Of a stretch of DNA of 64,000 nucleotides, positions 52,139 to 60,495 are shown in pieces. The position numbers and the translations under genes are program-made. This DNA comes from CAZFRF01 sp964540925 (GTDB lineage Bacteria > Patescibacteriota > Microgenomatia > Levybacterales > UBA12049), in assembly GCA_964540925.1 (NCBI GenBank), contig CAZIOR010000001.1, positions 31,244 through 95,243 on the forward strand. The letters are read 5' to 3'. The notes below the pieces were generated by a model. That model searched no databases. It worked only from the letters and a program-made list of their open reading frames with translations, and was not told the origin of the DNA. The first letter of the stretch is position 1. Each line of letters opens with the position of its first letter.

Positions 52139-52999
52139 TTATTGATGTTCTGACATTATTCTACCCTGTAGGGTTCTAAGTTCTGACAATGCTTTTGCTG
52201 CTTCTTCTTTATTTGGTGGTTTTCCATGCCAAGTAAAATCCTTTTCCATAAATGAAACTCCTTTACCAGGAATAGTGTGGGCGATTATGGCAGTAGGTTT
52301 TTCGAAAATACTCTTGGCTTTATTAATAGCATCTACAAATTCAGCGATATTATTGCCGTCAATATCAATAACCTCCCAGTTAAATGCGCGATATTTATCT
52401 GCTAATGGTTCAAGCGGCATGACGTCTTCAGTAAAGCCATCAATTTGAATGTTATTTCTGTCTAGTACTAAAGTTAAATTATTTAATTTATGTTTACCTG
52501 CAAACATAATTGCTTCCCAAGTATTGCCTTCTTGGTGTTCACCATCTGAAGCAATTACATATGTTTGATATGATTTTTTGTCAAGTTTTGCAGCTAAAGC
52601 AATTCCAATTGCTTGAGAAATTCCTTCGCCTAATGGTCCTGATGTTGTTTCTAGCCCTGGAAGTGAAGTTCTATGAGGATGGCCTTGAAGTCTTGAGTCA
52701 ATTTTTCTTAGGGTTTTAAGTTCTTCAATTGGAAAATATCCTGCCATTGCCATTGTTACATAGCGAATAGGGCAGATGTGTCCGTTAGATAAGACAAGTC
52801 TATCCCTATCAGGCAGATCAGGATTTTTAGGATCATGATTTAAAATATGAAAATAAAAAGCAGTAAAAATGTCTGCCATTCCTAGAGGGCCTGCACTGTG
52901 ACCAGAGCCTGCTTCAAGTAGGGTATCAATTAAAAGTTGTCTAGCAGTATTTGCTTTTAATTCTAAATCTTTAAGTTTTTCTTCAAATAAGTTATTCAT
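52139..52999 (-). CDS. Transketolase, N-terminal half
   Basis: TPP- and metal-binding half of transketolase, 286 residues. EAGSGHSAGPLGMADIFTAF and the GDGxxxEG-type motif VIASDGEHQEGNTWEAIMFA are the diphosphate/magnesium site; VLSNGHICPIRYVTMAMAG and GHPHRTSLPGLETTSGPLG are also conserved. Pairs with the adjacent gene. With Zwf, Pgl and Gnd it extends the pentose-phosphate route. Start overlaps the glycerate kinase stop by 8 nt. Confidence 0.92.
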   Translation of the reverse strand: MNNLFEEKLKDLELKANTARQLLIDTLLEAGSGHSAGPLGMADIFTAFYFHILNHDPKNPDLPDRDRLVLSNGHICPIRYVTMAMAGYFPIEELKTLRKIDSRLQGHPHRTSLPGLETTSGPLGEGISQAIGIALAAKLDKKSYQTYVIASDGEHQEGNTWEAIMFAGKHKLNNLTLVLDRNNIQIDGFTEDVMPLEPLADKYRAFNWEVIDIDGNNIAEFVDAINKAKSIFEKPTAIIAHTIPGKGVSFMEKDFTWHGKPPNKEEAAKALSELRTLQGRIMSEHQ

Positions 53000-54269
53000 A
53001 TTTATAGACTAGGAAAAGGTCAGAAACATTGGAAGGCAATTTGTCTGTAATAATAGCATCTCCTATATTCTTGAAAAAGACAAGACTGTTATTTTGGCTT
53101 AAAAATTCATGAGGATGGATTCCTAATTTTTTAGCCTTATCTAAAGAATTCATGTCTCCAATTGCTCCGCAGGCTTCAGAATTATCCCAACCGTCTGAAT
53201 CAAACGAGGCGATAATGGTATTTTCAGGTAATTTAAAAAGTCCAGCTAAAACAGTTGCTTGATTACGGCCGCCTTTGCCTTCAGGATTTGTAACATGTAA
53301 AGTTGTCTCTCCACCAGTAAGAAGCAGGGAATTTGGTTTTGTTTCTAAAATGAGTTTTTCAGCGGCAAGTTCTGCGTTATTAGAAAATTTATCTGAATAA
53401 ATATCTGTTGAAATTTTCAATTCTTCCGCCTTCTTTTGCATAGCACTTAAGGCAGTCAAGTTAGAAAGCATAAGAATATTAGTAGTGTTAGAAAAAATAT
53501 TCTCATCCTTTGGAGTTTCTGTAAAATCAGTATTTGCTAGATTTAAATTTATATTATATTTTTGATAAATTGCTAAGGCATCATTTACTGTTGTTTTATC
53601 TTGTACAGTTGGCCCAGAGGCAATAAAAGACAAATCATTTCCTAAAACATCAGAAAAAATTAAACTTACTACTTTAGCTGGATTTAGAATCTTAATTAAA
53701 CCTCCGCCTTTAACTTTAGATAAGTGTTTTCTAAGTGTATTCATCTCTAAAATATTTGCTCCACTTTCTAAAAGTTTTTCGTTAACTTCAACTAACTTTT
53801 GTAAATCAATAGAAAAAGGAGATTCGAACATTACTGAGCCACCGCCACAAATAACTACAAGGACTAAATCTTTTTCAGTCAGGTTAGAAAATTCAGAGAT
53901 AACTGTTTTAGTAAAATCTAGGTTTTCTTGTGAAGGAAGGGGATGAGTGCCTAGAGTAAAATTTATTTTTTTAAATTCAGTTTCAACAGTATCCACAACA
54001 AATCCCTTGGTTAATTTATCTTGTAATTTTTCCTCAATAAGTTGAGAAATCTTGCCTGAGCCTTTACCAAAACCGAGAAGATATATGTTTTCGAAGTTGC
54101 TTAAATCAAAAGTTTGACCATTTATATTTAAAATATTATTTTCTAAATTAACTTCTTTGTTTATTATATTTTGGGGTTGAATTGCGTTAAGTCCTGTCTC
54201 TATTAAATCTAAAACTATTTGTCTTTGAGGACTGGTATTTAAGCTAGAATAATTTTTGATGATTCCCAT
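52992..54269 (-). CDS. Glycerate 2-kinase (GckA/MOFRL family)
   Basis: Phosphorylates D-glycerate to 2-phosphoglycerate, feeding lower glycolysis. The DUF4147 N-terminal domain has YLLGFGKGSGKISQLIEEKL, GTHPLPSQENLDF and VVICGGGSVMFESPF; the segment MNTLRKHLSKVKGGGLIKI and LIFSDVLGNDLSFIASGPT follow; the C-terminal MOFRL domain has LLTGGETTLHV, GGRNQATVLAGLF and ASFDSDGWDNSEACGAIGD. 425 residues, typical. First gene of a four-gene operon (kinase, two transketolase halves, GlcD-type oxidase). A TAAGAT box ends 5 nt before the ATG, leaderless spacing. Confidence 0.9.
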   Translation of the reverse strand: MGIIKNYSSLNTSPQRQIVLDLIETGLNAIQPQNIINKEVNLENNILNINGQTFDLSNFENIYLLGFGKGSGKISQLIEEKLQDKLTKGFVVDTVETEFKKINFTLGTHPLPSQENLDFTKTVISEFSNLTEKDLVLVVICGGGSVMFESPFSIDLQKLVEVNEKLLESGANILEMNTLRKHLSKVKGGGLIKILNPAKVVSLIFSDVLGNDLSFIASGPTVQDKTTVNDALAIYQKYNINLNLANTDFTETPKDENIFSNTTNILMLSNLTALSAMQKKAEELKISTDIYSDKFSNNAELAAEKLILETKPNSLLLTGGETTLHVTNPEGKGGRNQATVLAGLFKLPENTIIASFDSDGWDNSEACGAIGDMNSLDKAKKLGIHPHEFLSQNNSLVFFKNIGDAIITDKLPSNVSDLFLVYKYE

Positions 54270-54295
54270 AACTTATCTTAGCATATCAAATTTTC

Positions 54296-54324
54296 TTGAC
54301 CTAAGCTAAAAATAATCCTATAAT
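54296..54324 (+). promoter_or_regulatory. Near-leaderless promoter
   Basis: TTGACC (54296-54301), 17-bp spacer, perfect TATAAT (54319-54324), 9 nt before the ATG at 54334. Confidence 0.7.
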
Positions 54325-54333
54325 ACGCAAATT

Positions 54334-54681
54334 ATGCCAGTAAGACTTGAGGTATATAAACCAGAAAATCAAAAATGGGCTGAGGAAGGACCAGATATCC
54401 AATCTGGTAGTGGTTACAGAACTTTTGTAAATTACGCTAATTTTAGACATTTATCTGTTATTGTTGTGGGTTGCAATACCGCAGAAACTCATGCTGTTGT
54501 GCGCACTGTAGTAGTATCTGATTTTGTGAGACCAGGAGAAGATTTGGGATATGCTGAGTATCATGATTCGCCTAGAAATGTAAAGCAGGTTTTAAGAAGC
54601 AAGGGAAGAGTATCTAGGCCAATAAATGCAAGACTTGCGCCAGAAAGACCAAGAGAATTAATTAGATTTAAATTTGTTTAA
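54334..54681 (+). CDS. Small hypothetical protein
   Basis: 115 residues, beta-rich by appearance (RHLSVIVVGCNTAETHAVV, VRTVVVSDFVRPGEDLGYAE) with a basic C-terminus. Not recognised. Promoter and position support a real gene; convergent, with no gap, on the next gene. Confidence 0.5.
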   Translation: MPVRLEVYKPENQKWAEEGPDIQSGSGYRTFVNYANFRHLSVIVVGCNTAETHAVVRTVVVSDFVRPGEDLGYAEYHDSPRNVKQVLRSKGRVSRPINARLAPERPRELIRFKFV

Positions 54682-55065
54682 TTATCTTCTTTTCTTTGGA
54701 GAAGCGTCTGGATCGATTTGTCCAGGAAATCTGTCGCTAATAGCATCAAATACCGGCATTAATCTTTCTATTTTGGGGTCATATGTTTCAGATCCCTTTG
54801 CTATTCTTGTTTCTACAAATGTATTTAATTTAGTTGGATCTCCTTGGGCAAGAGCAAACCGTGCATCGTAAAACTCTCTAACAATTGGTCTTTGGTCTCT
54901 TACTTCATCTCTAAAATCTGGGTGGTTATGGAGTCTAATCATGAGTACATCCCAAGTTTGTCCCCAGCCTGGAAGCGTAGTGGGTGGTTGGGCACTTCTT
55001 CTTTCTGCTAAAGGTCTTAGCATTCCTGGTCGCGAATGTGGTCTTTCTGGACTTCTTACTGGCAT
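54682..55065 (-). CDS. Small hypothetical protein
   Basis: 127 residues from the ATG at 55065 (MPVRSPERPHSRPGML). Arg/Pro-rich start, helical middle (FYDARFALAQGDPTKLNTFV) and a basic end (DPDASPKKRR). An ATG 15 nt upstream is also possible. No family recognised. Confidence 0.45.
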   Translation of the reverse strand: MPVRSPERPHSRPGMLRPLAERRSAQPPTTLPGWGQTWDVLMIRLHNHPDFRDEVRDQRPIVREFYDARFALAQGDPTKLNTFVETRIAKGSETYDPKIERLMPVFDAISDRFPGQIDPDASPKKRR

Positions 55066-55125
55066 ATTATTGAGCAGCAAGTTATATTAACACTATATTT
55101 TTTAAAATACAACTGGTGGTATTTC

Positions 55126-55134
55126 TGGTAAAAT
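55126..55134 (+). promoter_or_regulatory. Extended -10 element
   Basis: TGGTAAAAT: TG-extended -10 hexamer (55129-55134) only 5 nt before the ATG at 55140. Leaderless spacing, weak -35. Confidence 0.5.
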
Positions 55135-55139
55135 AAGGT

Positions 55140-55802
55140 ATGTCAAAAGACGGAAGAATTTGGTTGTCACATACAAGTTTAGAGGTTTTGGAGAGATGCC
55201 CTCGGTGTTTTTGGTTACAAGTTAAAAAAGGAATTAGACAGCCAGAGGGTATTGTTTCAAGGCTTGCAAATAGATTTGATGGTGTAATCAAAAACTATTT
55301 TGATAAATACAGAGTAAAAGGCGAACTCCCTCCAATGGTTACTGATAAATTAGAGGGAAAACTTCAGAACCCATTTGTTGAAAAATATTTTGTACGTATT
55401 AATCAAGAGTTTGGTTTTTATGGAAAACTTGACGAATGCTTAGTTGATAACGAGGGAAGACTCACTCCAGTAGATTTTAAAACTTCAAGTTCAGATCCTA
55501 GAGACAAGGAAATACTTAGTGCGTATCAATCGCAAATTGATGACTATGTATTCTTACAAGAACAAAATAATAAACACACAACTAGGAGCGGGTATTTAAT
55601 TTATTTCTATCCTGATTTGGGAGAAGAGCTTCATAATGGTTTTCCGATGATTGTTCATGTGCAAAAATTAACTGGAGATCCAAATAAGACAAAAGTAAGG
55701 ATAGAAAATGCAATAAACCTATTATCAAAAGACATTCCTAATCCAAATCCTGAATGTGTTTTCTGTAAATACATCGGCCAAAGAGAGCTGGCTGAGTCTT
55801 AA
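55140..55802 (+). CDS. PD-(D/E)xK nuclease, RecB/Cas4-like
   Basis: A 220-residue protein with the RecB/Cas4 nuclease pattern. IWLSHTSLEVLERCPRCFWL near the N-terminus supplies two cysteines (CPRC) before the core; the catalytic core is GFYGKLDECLVDNEGRLTPV followed by DFKTSS (Asp then D-x-K); QIDDYVFLQ is the downstream QxxxY-type motif; and CVFCKYIG near the C-terminus supplies two more cysteines, a layout that in Cas4/AddB binds a 4Fe-4S cluster. No CRISPR array or cas genes are near, so a repair or DNA-end-processing role is more likely; the AlkD gene follows. Confidence 0.75.
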   Translation: MSKDGRIWLSHTSLEVLERCPRCFWLQVKKGIRQPEGIVSRLANRFDGVIKNYFDKYRVKGELPPMVTDKLEGKLQNPFVEKYFVRINQEFGFYGKLDECLVDNEGRLTPVDFKTSSSDPRDKEILSAYQSQIDDYVFLQEQNNKHTTRSGYLIYFYPDLGEELHNGFPMIVHVQKLTGDPNKTKVRIENAINLLSKDIPNPNPECVFCKYIGQRELAES

Positions 55803-55812
55803 TTAAAAATCC

Positions 55813-55841
55813 TTGCTATTAGCCTCAAAATGGAGTATAAT
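55813..55841 (+). promoter_or_regulatory. Promoter of the AlkD-like gene
   Basis: TTGCTA (55813-55818), 17-bp spacer, TATAAT (55836-55841), 12 nt before the ATG at 55854. Confidence 0.6.
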
Positions 55842-55853
55842 TTATGCTCACAC

Positions 55854-56552
55854 ATGCTTTTATCTCTCCAAAAAGATTTAAAGAAACTGTCCAATAAGAA
55901 AAAAGCAGAACTTCTAGCTCGTTATTTTAAGACAGGTGAAGGAGAATACGGTTTTGGTGATATTTTCCTCGGCATTACAGTTCCTCAATCAAGAACACTC
56001 GCAATTAAATATAAAGATTTAGAGCTTTTAGAAATTACTGAACTCTTGAAATCCAAAATTCATGAAGAAAGATTAATTGCTTTGTTAATTCTAGTTCATA
56101 AATTTGAAAAACTACCAATGGAACAAAGAAGAGTCTATGAATTTTATTTAAAAAATACAAAATTTATTAATAACTGGGATTTAGTTGATTTATCTGCACA
56201 TAAAATTGTTGGTGGATACTTAGAAGATAAGCCAAAAGATATTTTGTATAAATTAGCTGGTTCTAAGAATCTTTGGGAAAGAAGAATTGCTTTAATATCT
56301 ACTTTTAATTTTATTAAATCAGGTCATTTTAAAGATTCATTAAAACTTGCTGAAATGCTAATTGCAGATAAGGAAGATTTGATTCAGAAAGCACTTGGTT
56401 GGATGCTTAGAGAAATTGGCAAAAAAGATAGAGAAGTGGAGGAAAAGTTTTTAAATAAATATTACAAACAGATGGGTAGAACAGCCTTGAGATATGCAAT
56501 CGAAAAGTTCCCCGAAACACTCAAGAAAAAATATTTATTAGGTAAAATTTAA
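55854..56552 (+). CDS. AlkD-like DNA glycosylase (HEAT-repeat)
   Basis: DNA alkylation repair enzyme made of HEAT-like helical repeats. FKTGEGEYGFGDIFLGITVP matches the conserved N-terminal block and TKFINNWDLVDLSAHKIVGG contains the W-D active-site region of AlkD; KNLWERRIALISTF and LGWMLREIGKKDREV follow. 232 residues from the ATG at 55854, which sits just after the predicted transcription start. Members excise N3- and N7-alkylpurines. Cotranscription with the nuclease upstream is unlikely given its own promoter. Confidence 0.88.
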   Translation: MLLSLQKDLKKLSNKKKAELLARYFKTGEGEYGFGDIFLGITVPQSRTLAIKYKDLELLEITELLKSKIHEERLIALLILVHKFEKLPMEQRRVYEFYLKNTKFINNWDLVDLSAHKIVGGYLEDKPKDILYKLAGSKNLWERRIALISTFNFIKSGHFKDSLKLAEMLIADKEDLIQKALGWMLREIGKKDREVEEKFLNKYYKQMGRTALRYAIEKFPETLKKKYLLGKI

Positions 56553-56598
56553 TAAATCCTAGTTGACAAATGGGTAAATAATGTGTCTAAAATAGAGT

Positions 56599-57126
56599 AT
56601 GGAGAAAAAGTTAATTAGTGTTCATGCAGTTACTATCCATATCTACACAGTTGCAATAATTCTTCTTTTAGCTTTACTTGGTCTTTTAGGTCTTAAATAT
56701 CTCCATTTGAAAATGGCTGTTAAGGGTTACACTCAATCTGCAATTTATATTAATAACATGGCTAAGCCAAATGGTTATGTTTCAGAATATGCAGTTATTA
56801 TTGCAAGAGGAGTAACTCAAGTTCCAGCAGCTTCCCTACAAACATATGTTGAAGATCTAGCTAAAACAATTAATAGAGATATTGTTGTTTTAGATAAAGG
56901 CGAAAAGATAGTAGCTGATTCAATACCAGCTAATAAAGGCAAGGCATATTCATATGGCGTAAGCGAGATTAAAGCTACGTTGGGAGATGGACAAACCCGA
57001 AGATTTGAAGAAAGAGGAGTAGATTATCCAAATGGACTTTGGAGATTAGTGGTTCCAGTAAGAAACGCTTCAGGAGATATTACAGGTGTTGTAATTATCT
57101 CAGACTCCGAAGTTTTCAGTAAATAA
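56599..57126 (+). CDS. Membrane protein with single-Cache-like sensor domain
   Basis: 175 residues: one N-terminal membrane helix (VAIILLLALLGLLGLKYLHL) and an extracytoplasmic domain that looks like a single Cache (PDC) fold: IVVLDKGEKIVADSIPA, then YPNGLWRLVVPVRNASGDIT and GVVIISD. In sensor kinases this domain binds small ligands; here there is no C-terminal signalling module, so it would need a partner or act alone. Promoter: TTGACA, 19 bp, TAAAAT, 5 nt before ATG. Confidence 0.6.
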   Translation: MEKKLISVHAVTIHIYTVAIILLLALLGLLGLKYLHLKMAVKGYTQSAIYINNMAKPNGYVSEYAVIIARGVTQVPAASLQTYVEDLAKTINRDIVVLDKGEKIVADSIPANKGKAYSYGVSEIKATLGDGQTRRFEERGVDYPNGLWRLVVPVRNASGDITGVVIISDSEVFSK

Positions 57127-57174
57127 CAGCTTCAAATAATTGTACTCTAGGATATATTGTTGTATAATCAGTTC

Positions 57175-57444
57175 ATGGGTAAAGAGTGTGGTGCATATTT
57201 AAAAAGCGAAGCTATTGGTGTTGCAAAATTATTATGTGGAACTGATGGTTGCCCTTTGGTAAGAGGAAGACTTTTGTTTGTTGATGATAAGTCTGGATTA
57301 CTCTCTCCTAGTGATCAAAGAGCAAGACTCGAGACAAGGGGTAGGGTTCTTGCAGGGATGGAATGCGTAGTTGGTGAAGCCGTAAGACAACCTAGATATC
57401 AGCCATTATCTTCAGGATCTCCAGTTGCCCCAAAAAAATCATAA
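57175..57444 (+). CDS. Small hypothetical protein
   Basis: 89 residues from the ATG at 57175 (MGKECGAYLKSEAIG), with three cysteines and a SPSDQRARLETRGRVLAGME segment. Not recognised. TATAAT at 57163-57168 ends 6 nt before the start, the leaderless spacing. The next gene follows after 6 nt. Confidence 0.5.
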   Translation: MGKECGAYLKSEAIGVAKLLCGTDGCPLVRGRLLFVDDKSGLLSPSDQRARLETRGRVLAGMECVVGEAVRQPRYQPLSSGSPVAPKKS

Positions 57445-57450
57445 TTGACT

Positions 57451-58266
57451 ATGAAAAATAATCGTTTTGAAGCTGAAAGAATTACCCGACCTACCCCTGT
57501 AGAAGTTAGAAGGCTTCAGGGAATTTTTGGTGGGGACTTAAGTCCTCTAAATCAATTACATACGCTTTCTCCAGACTATGTAACTTCTGATTGGGAAATG
57601 GATAAACCTGTTGCTACTAAAAATGGTTTATTAGAATGTCAATTTAGAATAGGACCTGCAGCAGTAACAATGGATTTTGGCCAAAACATGTTTTTCTTAG
57701 AATGGTTTGCAGCTTTACCTCCTTTTTTGTATCCAAAACCAGATGTGCAAAGCTATCTAGATTTTAGAGATTTTATAACCGATGAATTTCCTCAAATGAT
57801 ATGGTCAATAACTGACAGAAGTCAAAGGCCAAATTTAAATTACTTAGCTCACTCTACAGCCAGGGTGCAATATAGAGGCGGGGGTATTTCTAGGAAATTT
57901 GATTTAGGAAAAGAAAAAGATAGGATTGGTTTTGAAGTTGATTTTATTGGCAAATCAGAGAAAATAAAAACCATCAGTATTGATGGTAGAACTGATAAAG
58001 ATTTGGATAAGCCAGGATTTTATCATTTACGTCTAGATTATAGAGGAGCAAGTGATCCGCAAACCAAAGTTTCTCTTGGATTTATGCTTGATGATTTTGG
58101 TCAAAGCGCATTCAATCCTGACATTGTGGAGTGGGCACTTGAAGCAAATGAGTATGCTGAAAGAATCGAGGATATACCGACTGCAGCCCATAATTTAATT
58201 GAAGCAATTGATCCAACTTTGCAAATACAAATTGAGTTAGCAAAAGCAAAAAAAGGTCTGTTATAA
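57451..58266 (+). CDS. Hypothetical protein, paralogue of the gene at 61403
   Basis: 271 residues, soluble, unknown fold. Alignment by eye with the protein at 61403 gives a shared order of blocks: a W-E-x2-x-P start (SDWEMDKP), an aromatic L-E-W/L-S-W region (FFLEWFAALPPFLYP), ARVQYRGGGISRKFDLGKEK before IGFEVDF, FYHLRLDY, and NPDIVEWALEANEY. The spacing between blocks is also similar. This defines a two-member family in this window without known function. ATG at 57451; an upstream in-frame TTG is less likely. Confidence 0.6.
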   Translation: MKNNRFEAERITRPTPVEVRRLQGIFGGDLSPLNQLHTLSPDYVTSDWEMDKPVATKNGLLECQFRIGPAAVTMDFGQNMFFLEWFAALPPFLYPKPDVQSYLDFRDFITDEFPQMIWSITDRSQRPNLNYLAHSTARVQYRGGGISRKFDLGKEKDRIGFEVDFIGKSEKIKTISIDGRTDKDLDKPGFYHLRLDYRGASDPQTKVSLGFMLDDFGQSAFNPDIVEWALEANEYAERIEDIPTAAHNLIEAIDPTLQIQIELAKAKKGLL

Positions 58267-58312
58267 TATATTTAATTAAAGATAAGCCACTGTTTTTATT
58301 CAGCTTTTTATC

Positions 58313-59362
58313 ATGCAGGTAAAAATTCCTAAAATCATTAAAATTGGATTAGTTGTTGTTTTTATAAGTGTTGTTTTGCTTGGTTTATATTTATTAAACG
58401 TTAAAAGAGTTAATAATATTTCTACAGCTATCACTGAACAGGTAAAAACAAATTTAAATATCCCATACTTTGAGATGACAATTCCTGGACTTAGGAGTAG
58501 AGAGTATTCGAGTAATCTAGGAAACTTAGAGAAATATTCTTCAAATGTTAATTACACTACTTATCTTACCTCATATGATTCTGATGGAAATAAAATTAAT
58601 GGACTTATAACAATTCCAAATGGCGAAATGCCAGCTGGAGGATGGAAGGCAATTGTTTTTGTTCATGGTTATATTCCGCCTTCTTTATATTCAACAACCC
58701 AAAAATATGAAGCCTATGTTGATTATTTAGCCAAAAATAAATTTGTAGTTTTTAAAATTGATTTAAGAGGTCATGGCGAAAGTGAAGGTCAAGCAAGGGG
58801 AGGGTATTATTCTCCAGATTATGTAATAGATACTTTAAATGCTAGAGCAGCGTTAGGGAAATCGGATTTTGTTAATCCTAAAAAGATTGGTTTATGGGGA
58901 CATTCAATGGCAGGCAATGTTGTAGGTAGGGCAATTGCCGTAAAACCTGAGATACCAGCAGTTGTTATTTGGGCTGGAGCAGTTTATTCATATACTGATA
59001 TGCAGAAATATGGAATTTCAGACAATAGTTATAGACCGCCTCAAGATGCAAATCGCAATACGTCTTTAAGAGCAATGTTAAATAATAAGTATGGCTCATT
59101 TGATCCAAATAATGAATTCTGGAAACAAGTGCCAATGACGAATTATTTAAAAGATATAAAAACAGCGATTTCTTTAAATCATGCAATTGATGATGACGTT
59201 GTAAATATTGGATATAGTCGCGATTTAAATGAATTACTTAATCAAGCAAATATTATTCATGAGCTAAATGAATATCCAAGCGGAGGGCACAATATTAGTG
59301 GAGCATATTTTACACAGGCAATGCAAAACACGGTAAATTTCTTCAATAAATATCTTCAATAA
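58313..59362 (+). CDS. Alpha/beta hydrolase, membrane-anchored
   Basis: 349 residues. One N-terminal membrane helix (IGLVVVFISVVLLGLYLLNV) anchors an extracytoplasmic serine hydrolase of the prolyl-oligopeptidase/acyl-peptidase type. The oxyanion region is AIVFVHGYIPP, the nucleophile elbow GLWGHSMAGNVVG (GHSMAG), the acid lies in HAIDDDVV and the base in PSGGHNISG. Substrate unknown: esterase or peptidase acting at the surface. Neighbours are hypothetical. Confidence 0.78.
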   Translation: MQVKIPKIIKIGLVVVFISVVLLGLYLLNVKRVNNISTAITEQVKTNLNIPYFEMTIPGLRSREYSSNLGNLEKYSSNVNYTTYLTSYDSDGNKINGLITIPNGEMPAGGWKAIVFVHGYIPPSLYSTTQKYEAYVDYLAKNKFVVFKIDLRGHGESEGQARGGYYSPDYVIDTLNARAALGKSDFVNPKKIGLWGHSMAGNVVGRAIAVKPEIPAVVIWAGAVYSYTDMQKYGISDNSYRPPQDANRNTSLRAMLNNKYGSFDPNNEFWKQVPMTNYLKDIKTAISLNHAIDDDVVNIGYSRDLNELLNQANIIHELNEYPSGGHNISGAYFTQAMQNTVNFFNKYLQ

Positions 59363-59367
59363 ATTAT

Positions 59368-60234
59368 TTATATATAGGTAGCGGCGTGTTCCAAAAATTG
59401 AGATCTAGAAACTGGTTTTACGGTTAAGCTTTGTAATAGCTTTAGAAGTTGTGCTTCGTTAACATCTGTACATCTTTGTAAATACGCTTCTGGATCTCTT
59501 AAGAATTCCCTAAGTCTTCTTAGGACATCAGCAGTAGTTTTTTTTAATTTAGTTTCTACTTCAGGGTCTTTTGTTTTAATAAACGTTCTTATTGCTGCAA
59601 ATTGAGCAACTCGTTCTGGCGTAAGTTCTAATTCAATTCTTTTTAGTAGATCAGGGTTAGCGAATTCAATTAATTGAGTAAGTCTATAAAGTCCAGGTTT
59701 TGAAATTGGAGTAAATTGAGGTAGTTCTTCTGCGCGGTCAATTGCAGCTAGTACACTGCGGCCTGTTCCTGGTCTGCCCGCTACAGATCTAAAATCTTTG
59801 CCGCCATTAACAAGTGGTATTGCAAATACTTGGGGTGGTCTACTGATATGCCTATTATCATCGTCGTGAGCCCTAGTAATGGGTAACGGTACTGGTTTGT
59901 CAGGTGCGCCAACTAACCTGACCGGTTCTTGCCACTGTGTTGTGGCGTCGGATGTGGCTTCTCTATAAGAAGCTAAGGGAACAACTTTTTTACCATCTAA
60001 TATTGGGTCAGGTCTAACAAAGCTAACATCAGGAGAGTCTGAATCAAATCTGTAAATACCTGCTGCAATGCCTAATCTGAAATAAGCATCTCCCGTTTTT
60101 TGCATAATACTTTTTATTTCACTGTCGCTAGGTGGGGGTAATTGCTGAAGTCTTGTATTAGCTTCTAGTATCAAAGTCCTAGCAACAGAAATTTGTCTTA
60201 ACCTTTTAGCTTGTAATTCTTTTGGAGTTCCCAT
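59368..60234 (-). CDS. Hypothetical Arg-rich helical protein
   Basis: 288 residues from the ATG at 60234 (MGTPKELQAKRLRQISV). Helical N-terminus, a central Pro/Arg-rich part (ITRAHDDDNRHISRPPQVF) and a helical C-terminus (KKTTADVLRRLREFLRDPEA). No family recognised. A longer in-frame start at 60330 would cross the promoter and its palindrome, so it is rejected. Divergent from the T-box/PEP carboxylase unit. Confidence 0.5.
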   Translation of the reverse strand: MGTPKELQAKRLRQISVARTLILEANTRLQQLPPPSDSEIKSIMQKTGDAYFRLGIAAGIYRFDSDSPDVSFVRPDPILDGKKVVPLASYREATSDATTQWQEPVRLVGAPDKPVPLPITRAHDDDNRHISRPPQVFAIPLVNGGKDFRSVAGRPGTGRSVLAAIDRAEELPQFTPISKPGLYRLTQLIEFANPDLLKRIELELTPERVAQFAAIRTFIKTKDPEVETKLKKTTADVLRRLREFLRDPEAYLQRCTDVNEAQLLKLLQSLTVKPVSRSQFLEHAATYI

Positions 60235-60247
60235 AATATAACGTTGA

Positions 60248-60305
60248 ATTATAGCTTTTTTTAGCTTCAAGTCAAATTTGACTTTGAAGCTATAAGTGCT
60301 AAAAT
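60248..60305. promoter_or_regulatory. Symmetric divergent promoters on a palindrome
   Basis: Plus strand: TTGACT (60278-60283), 16 bp, TAAAAT (60300-60305), toward the T-box. Minus strand: TTGACT (complement of 60270-60275), 16 bp, TATAAT (complement of 60248-60253), toward the hypothetical gene. Both -35 boxes lie in a near-perfect palindrome, TAGCTTCAA-GTCAAATTTGAC-TTGAAGCTA with one extra T (60262-60292), which could be an operator. Confidence 0.65.
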
Positions 60306-60311
60306 ACTGAA

Positions 60312-60492
60312 GGCTAAGATGACATGACAAGTCGGAGCCCTAGGAAGAAAGGTATAATTACTTAGTAGACCCTAGCGGGAAGTTCCCGAAATAGAACAAA
60401 AGCGTATATAGACGCTAAATTATAAAGTAAGGTGGTACAGCGTAAATCGCCCTTACAAGATACTAAAGTTTGGTATTTTGTGAGGGTTTTTT
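60312..60492 (+). promoter_or_regulatory. T-box riboswitch leader of ppcA
   Basis: Transcription should begin near 60312. Short Stem I: CTAAG (60314-60318) with CTTAG (60361-60365), about 50 nt in all. Two hairpins follow (CGGGA/TCCCG at 60376-60388 and AGCGT/ACGCT at 60401-60416). The antiterminator is perfect: GTAAGG (60427-60432) with CCTTAC (60451-60456), a 7-nt bulge TGGTACA, and GCG/CGC around TAAAT. The bulge UGGU pairs with the NCCA end of an uncharged tRNA having A73. The terminator alternative pairs CCCTTACAA (60450-60458) with TTGTGAGGG (60478-60486), then six T. The specifier codon was not assigned. Confidence 0.85.
60450..60492 (+). terminator. T-box terminator hairpin
   Basis: CCCTTACAA pairs with TTGTGAGGG plus an upper ATAC/GTAT extension, followed by T6. 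It shares CCCTTAC with the antiterminator, so the two are mutually exclusive. GAGGG in its 3' arm, 10 nt before the ATG, may also serve as the ribosome-binding site. Confidence 0.85.
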
Positions 60493-60495
60493 ATT

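Noticed and set aside
60351..60356. TATAAT-like sequence GGTATAATTA as a ppcA promoter
   Set aside because: It lies inside the T-box Stem I, and no -35 is at the right distance; a promoter there would remove the Stem I that the perfect antiterminator downstream implies.
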